Program-made: the position numbers and the translations under genes
Assembly: GCF_000003815.2 (NCBI RefSeq)
Contig: NC_049994.1
Coordinates: 1,370,626-1,434,625, forward strand
Length of the DNA: 64,000 bases
DNA from: Branchiostoma floridae
Lineage: Eukaryota; Chordata; Leptocardii; Amphioxiformes; Branchiostomatidae
Reading direction: 5' to 3'
The notes under the pieces: model-generated
The model's input: the letters and a program-made list of their open reading frames with translations, nothing else
What the model was told of the DNA's origin: nothing
Database searches by the model: none
Part shown: piece by piece, positions 60,301 through 64,000 of the stretch
Numbering within the stretch: position 1 is the first letter of the stretch
Layout: each line of letters starts with the position of its first letter

Positions 60301-63300
60301 GAATCAGACAGAACCAATAGATCCTGGTCCGATACTTGCCATGCAGTGACATTGTGCCTTAGGGAATTAGGCACTACACACATGTTGTACATGTACATTT
60401 TGTAAACTAACACTGTGAACCTGTGGTGAGATCAATGGCATATTGGTATAAAGAAAGAGTAGGGGTCCTTCCTGGTGTGAGTGGATCAAATAAATCTATT
60501 CAGATATGCTTGTACTCTTCAGGTGTGTTATACCATCAGGCATTATACTACATGTAGGTATGCCAAACAAAGAAACAACTGTACACATGTGCATATATCC
60601 CACCTCGAATAGGTGTGTAGTACTTAGAGAAGGCCTCGTCTTTAGGAATGTCGGGGTACAGGTTGACCAGATGAGGCAGGTCGTGGATACGGTCAGCCAG
60701 GGAACGAATCCCGAAGTCCCGCGTAGTGAACGGCTGCAGGTTCCACACCTGTCTTTCACCTGGATTGTGTCATACACAAGTCAACAGGTTCAACTTACCT
60801 TAACTACTACAAAATAACTACAGAATACTCAGTCTTTCACCTGGATTGTGTCATACACAAGTCAACAGGTTCAACTTACCTTAACTACTGAAAAATATCA
60901 ACACAGATGTACCCAGTCTGTGAAATATTTAGGGTTTTTGTAAATTTCTTGTTTAAATTTCTTTTGCTTTAAGACAGTGGTTCATCTTGTTAATAATCTC
61001 TGGGCTGTTTTAACTTCCTTCATGCATGTGGATAAAATCGATGCATGGACATCTTTCTGTGACCAATCTTCCACCTTTAACCTAAAACTTTCTGCTAGCA
61101 TCCAATGTACCTAGCACTTCAATGACAATACCCAAAGTGAGGGCAGACAATAATGGGTACTACAAAACCTTCAATTCACAGACTGAGGTACTCATTTTTT
61201 TAGGGAAGTTGGGACAGGCCAATGTCCTATTTTCCACAATGTAAGTTATTGCACTTTCAAAGATACATGTGTAATAAATAAAAAAGTCAATAATATGGTG
61301 TCTCCTGTTGTCAATGATGGATGCGTTTTGGCACTTAATACAGTCATGTACATTATTTGACAACTTCAGCAGGGGTTCCTCAGAGTTTTATGGAACACAC
61401 ACAAATGTTGGATTTAGAATATCATGGATTAACTCACTTGGGTTATTTGGGTCCTGGGCTACCCATGCGATAGTGATGCCCCCTATCTCTGAATCACTGA
61501 AGCGCAGCAGAAAGGTGCCATTCTGTTTGGACATCAGCATGGTGTCCCTGGCTCTGTCTTTGTTGACAAAACCCAAGATTGTCCTGTTACAAAAAGATGA
61601 CAGACACCATCTATCAGTTTTGAATCAAAAGATGACCAATTCTTACAAGATACATCTAACAGTTAACTCAAAGGACTGTTGTCTGAAACATCTGACTTTT
61701 TCCAAAGTCCAGCAAAGTATGTGCCAACGGATTACATTCCATAAAATCCTCAGTAAAAGTTATTACAAACATGCATAATCACATTTTGTTTGAAAGCTTA
61801 AAAATACTAGACTAAGTTCAAATATAGCAATGACAGAAAGACAAAGTATGTTGACAAGCAATAATGCACATAGAATTTACAAGAAAAAAGTAACTGGCAG
61901 TGCATGTACATGTATTTTCATAACATAACATGTAGTTGAATTGTCATGACTGTACAGTACCCATCCTCCCATGGTCCCTTCAGGTTCTTCTTGGTCAGCT
62001 CCATCACCCCATCAAACCACTGCCAGAAGGTGAAGCTCCTGTTGGGCTGGAGAGGCTCCTATGGAGGAAAAATGTACATTTTTTGTTGTTTATTGTTGTT
62101 TATTAAGAAACCTTTTAGCCCTTACAGGCTAATCTTCCAAGGTTCAATCAATCAACATGACTATACACCATACATTTAAAAAAAATAAAATAATCAACAA
62201 TCAAAGTATTTACAATAGAGCACAGTGTCTAGAGGTCAAAGGTCTAGGTAACAATGTTTGAGATAGCTTGTTTAAAACTGGACAATGTACACAGTGACTT
62301 AAGGCCACACCAATTTAATTTCTTGGTTCACGGATTTTTTCATAAAAAATATGGAGCGAGAGGGCGAAATAAAAATAAAAATTGTAAAATGGTTGGGGTA
62401 AAGGTAACGGCTAATCCAAAACATAAAGAAAAAAAGTTTTCAGCTTGAAAAAAGTACAAAAACACTATTTTTGTACAGTAACAGCACCTGTACCCACTCT
62501 TTAAGGAGCTTATAATATAAAGGCCAATTTGCTACACCAGAAAGTTGGTGAATGGTTTCATTAATGGTGAAAATTTGCTGAGTGGTAATTTTTATTTTTA
62601 TTTTTTTTTCCCAAAAAATAGGAGCGAGCGAATCCGTGAACCAAGAAATTAAATCGGTGTGGCCTAATTGCTCGGTACAGGAAGGTACGTTTTCCACTGT
62701 TTGTTTTAGGTTTGGGTATTTTTTATCATCATATAGCCAGATGATGTTGAGCAATCAGAAGTCCTCATTACATTTTATAGAAGTGCCACTGTTTAGAATC
62801 ATATGAATCTCCAGGTTTCTGAAAGAAATTTCCAATCAGAAGGAGAGTTACAAAGGTTATTGACCAATCAGAATTACACAGGGCATTGACCAATCAGAAT
62901 AACACCTAGCAAGGAGAAATGATCACATAAACTTAGGAGGAATCATCATGAATAGAACAGATATTATCAAGATTGCAATGTAACAAATATCTTGAAGTTC
63001 TTAACCGTGGTTAGCAAACAAAATTGAATCAATATTGAATCAAGGGTTACTGGTTACTATCATGGAGGATGTTACTCACTGGCTATTTTTCTTCTACTCT
63101 TACATTGAGAGGAATTCATCCACAATATTTGCTTATCATAGCCTAAATTCTGCGCTCTATGGCAAACTGACCTTGTTGAACTGCGACCAGGAGATCTTCG
63201 ACTGTCCAAAATCTTCCGACTCAGGAGGGTCTACGAGGAAACCAGGCAGAGTTTTATTAGCAACAAATATTCCCATGCTCTCAACATTTCAGAAAATGAA

Positions 63301-63787
63301 TTGACTTCTCTAGACATAGCCTTCAGTTGGTGTATTTACATGTATGCTTGTGTCTAGGCATTATCATGTAAGATAATGTACAGCAAATGTATCTTAAATT
63401 TGCGGTGGTTTACACATGAATGTTTGCGGTTTTCAAGGTGTCTTTATCCCCTTGTCTAAGTGCTACATGTACTACGTATTGTACAGTCTATGGTTACCGT
63501 ATTACATGCATGTGTTAGAGGTGACCGAGTTGCTAGTCGATGTAGGTGTTTTCTGACTGACTGTTAAAGGCATCTGTGTTTCCATTACTGGAACTTTCTT
63601 ACAAAAAAATGTCTTTTTCTTGCCAATGAAACAAAAACTCACTGTTGATGTTAAAGGCTTTGGCTGCCAGGTATTTCATGTTGCTGTCAGACAGTGGTCT
63701 CCCGTTGACATACGTCCATTTACAGTTCAGGGCGCTGGCCAGCTGGGACCACGTCACTTCAGCCGGCACGCAGAACGGGTTACGGTT
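57337..63787 (-). CDS. STAT: STAT transcription factor, STAT5/6 type, 3' part
   Basis: Coding exons (minus): 63787-63643, 63230-63172, 62058-61961, 61583-61438, 60759-60604, 59445-59238, 57475-57337; upstream exons lie beyond 64000. All junctions are GT-AG with matching phases; 316 residues are seen. Order: linker region ([40 protein letters not shown]), SH2 domain ([19 protein letters not shown], phosphotyrosine-binding Arg codon 61502-61504), then [15 protein letters not shown] and [12 protein letters not shown]. The activating tyrosine is in [13 protein letters not shown] (codon 59420-59422), closer to STAT6 than to STAT5. A Pro-rich stretch and an acidic end ([20 protein letters not shown]) form a probable activation domain. 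STATs are phosphorylated by JAKs after cytokine signalling, dimerise through SH2-phosphotyrosine and enter the nucleus (family knowledge). Confidence 0.95.
57753..57895 (+). repeat. Interspersed repeat, same family as 27000-27125
   Basis: Contains tcatttgtgcaaccttcctg, accacttagacttcat, ttgccaaactttttatg and ggatgtcatccatatat, in the same order as the other copies. It lies in the last STAT intron. Confidence 0.55.
59584..60355 (+). repeat. SINE-derived 99-bp tandem array, ~7 copies
   Basis: The left edge looks like a tRNA-derived SINE head (gtggcgtacataatggttag, agatcctggtttgatacttg as B box). Seven or so 99-bp units follow, each from tacttgccatgcaccaacat to agatcctggt(c/t)tga. The right edge (catgcagtgacattgtgcct) resumes the SINE tail. 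Because 99 is divisible by three, a 237-codon open frame appears; it is a repeat artefact. It lies in the STAT intron between the tyrosine-motif exon and the SH2-end exon. Confidence 0.9.
60754..60888. repeat. 81-bp tandem duplication spanning a STAT splice acceptor
   Basis: tttcacctggattgtgtcat and the following ~50 bases occur at 60754 and again at 60835. In the minus-strand STAT transcript the duplicated part contains the acceptor and first six exon bases of the exon starting at 60759. Confidence 0.92.
62300..62666. mobile_element. Palindromic MITE, TAAGGCCACACC ends, STAT intron
   Basis: Left taaggccacaccaatttaat then ttcttggttcacggatt; right aatccgtgaaccaagaaatt then aaatcggtgtggccta. 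The inner sequence holds atttttatttttattt and its mirror. The long arms make the element nearly fully fold back. Confidence 0.85.
63384..63445. mobile_element. Fragment of the gcggtggtttt MITE family
   Basis: cttaaatttgcggtggttta and tgtttgcggttttcaag echo the interior of 35028-35221 and 30520-30690. Ends are lost. Confidence 0.4.
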
Positions 63788-63854
63788 CTGTATGCAACAA
63801 TTTAGACATTATAGTTAACAGGAATGTAAATGTAGCGAAGCCTTCCTCACCCAT

Positions 63855-64000
63855 TCTCCTTCACTCACACTCCCTCACTTACTGATGTCTCACTCACTCA
63901 CTTCATGCTCACTCACTCATCTTCATGCTCACTCACTCACTCACTCACTCACTCACTCACTCACTCACTCACTCACTCACCAACCTTCCTTTTACTCACT
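63855..64000 (+). repeat. (CACT)n microsatellite region
   Basis: Runs of ctcactcactcactcac interrupted by ttcatgctcactcactcat. Lies in the STAT intron at the window edge. Confidence 0.92.

Noticed and set aside
59636-60349. 237-codon open frame on the plus strand
   Set aside because: It is exactly coextensive with the 99-bp tandem repeat, which has a unit length divisible by three and is flanked by SINE sequence; there is no promoter, splice context or protein family.

Overview
This is eukaryotic, very probably cephalochordate (amphioxus, Branchiostoma-like), nuclear DNA. Genes are split by many short to medium introns with GT-AG junctions, and the intergenic space and introns are packed with small palindromic transposons, tRNA-derived SINE remnants and tandem arrays. 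The species is inferred from protein similarity recalled from memory and from repeat style; no search was run. One assembly gap (561 N) lies at 24352-24912.

Layout. (1) 1-12.5 kb holds no convincing gene. It is dominated by a 6.55-kb Foldback-like element (1859-8409) whose arms are long inverted arrays of ~90-bp subrepeats, inserted into an older hAT-type MITE. (2) 13.2-19.7 kb is an inverted duplication. An intact small secreted-peptide gene (+, TATA box, signal peptide, eight-Arg run, acidic tail) sits at the right, and a broken mirror copy (-), which lacks the signal-peptide exon, sits at the left. Nested mariner-like elements lie between them. (3) 19.7-25 kb holds degenerate satellite, two MITEs and the gap. 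(4) 25-36.7 kb is a CpG-rich promoter-like segment followed by an eight-coding-exon NAB (EGR co-repressor) gene. (5) 39.5-49.1 kb is an ankyrin-repeat gene (+), in which one exon/intron boundary has been amplified into a ~29-copy minisatellite. (6) 51.0-53.7 kb is a C17orf98-like (ciliary/sperm type) gene (+), possibly spliced in frame to the ankyrin gene. (7) 57.3-64 kb is the 3' half of a STAT gene of STAT5/6 type (-), with linker, SH2 domain, phosphotyrosine tail and activation domain; its 5' part lies beyond the window.

Biologically the best-supported theme is the NAB(+)...STAT(-) convergent pair. Human NAB2/STAT6 are convergent neighbours and NAB1 lies near STAT1/STAT4, so the window appears to show the unduplicated ancestral chordate arrangement, with two genes intercalated. 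The other main theme is repeat biology acting on gene structure: duplicated splice donors, a duplicated splice acceptor, a lost exon in an inverted duplicate, and transposons nested within transposons.
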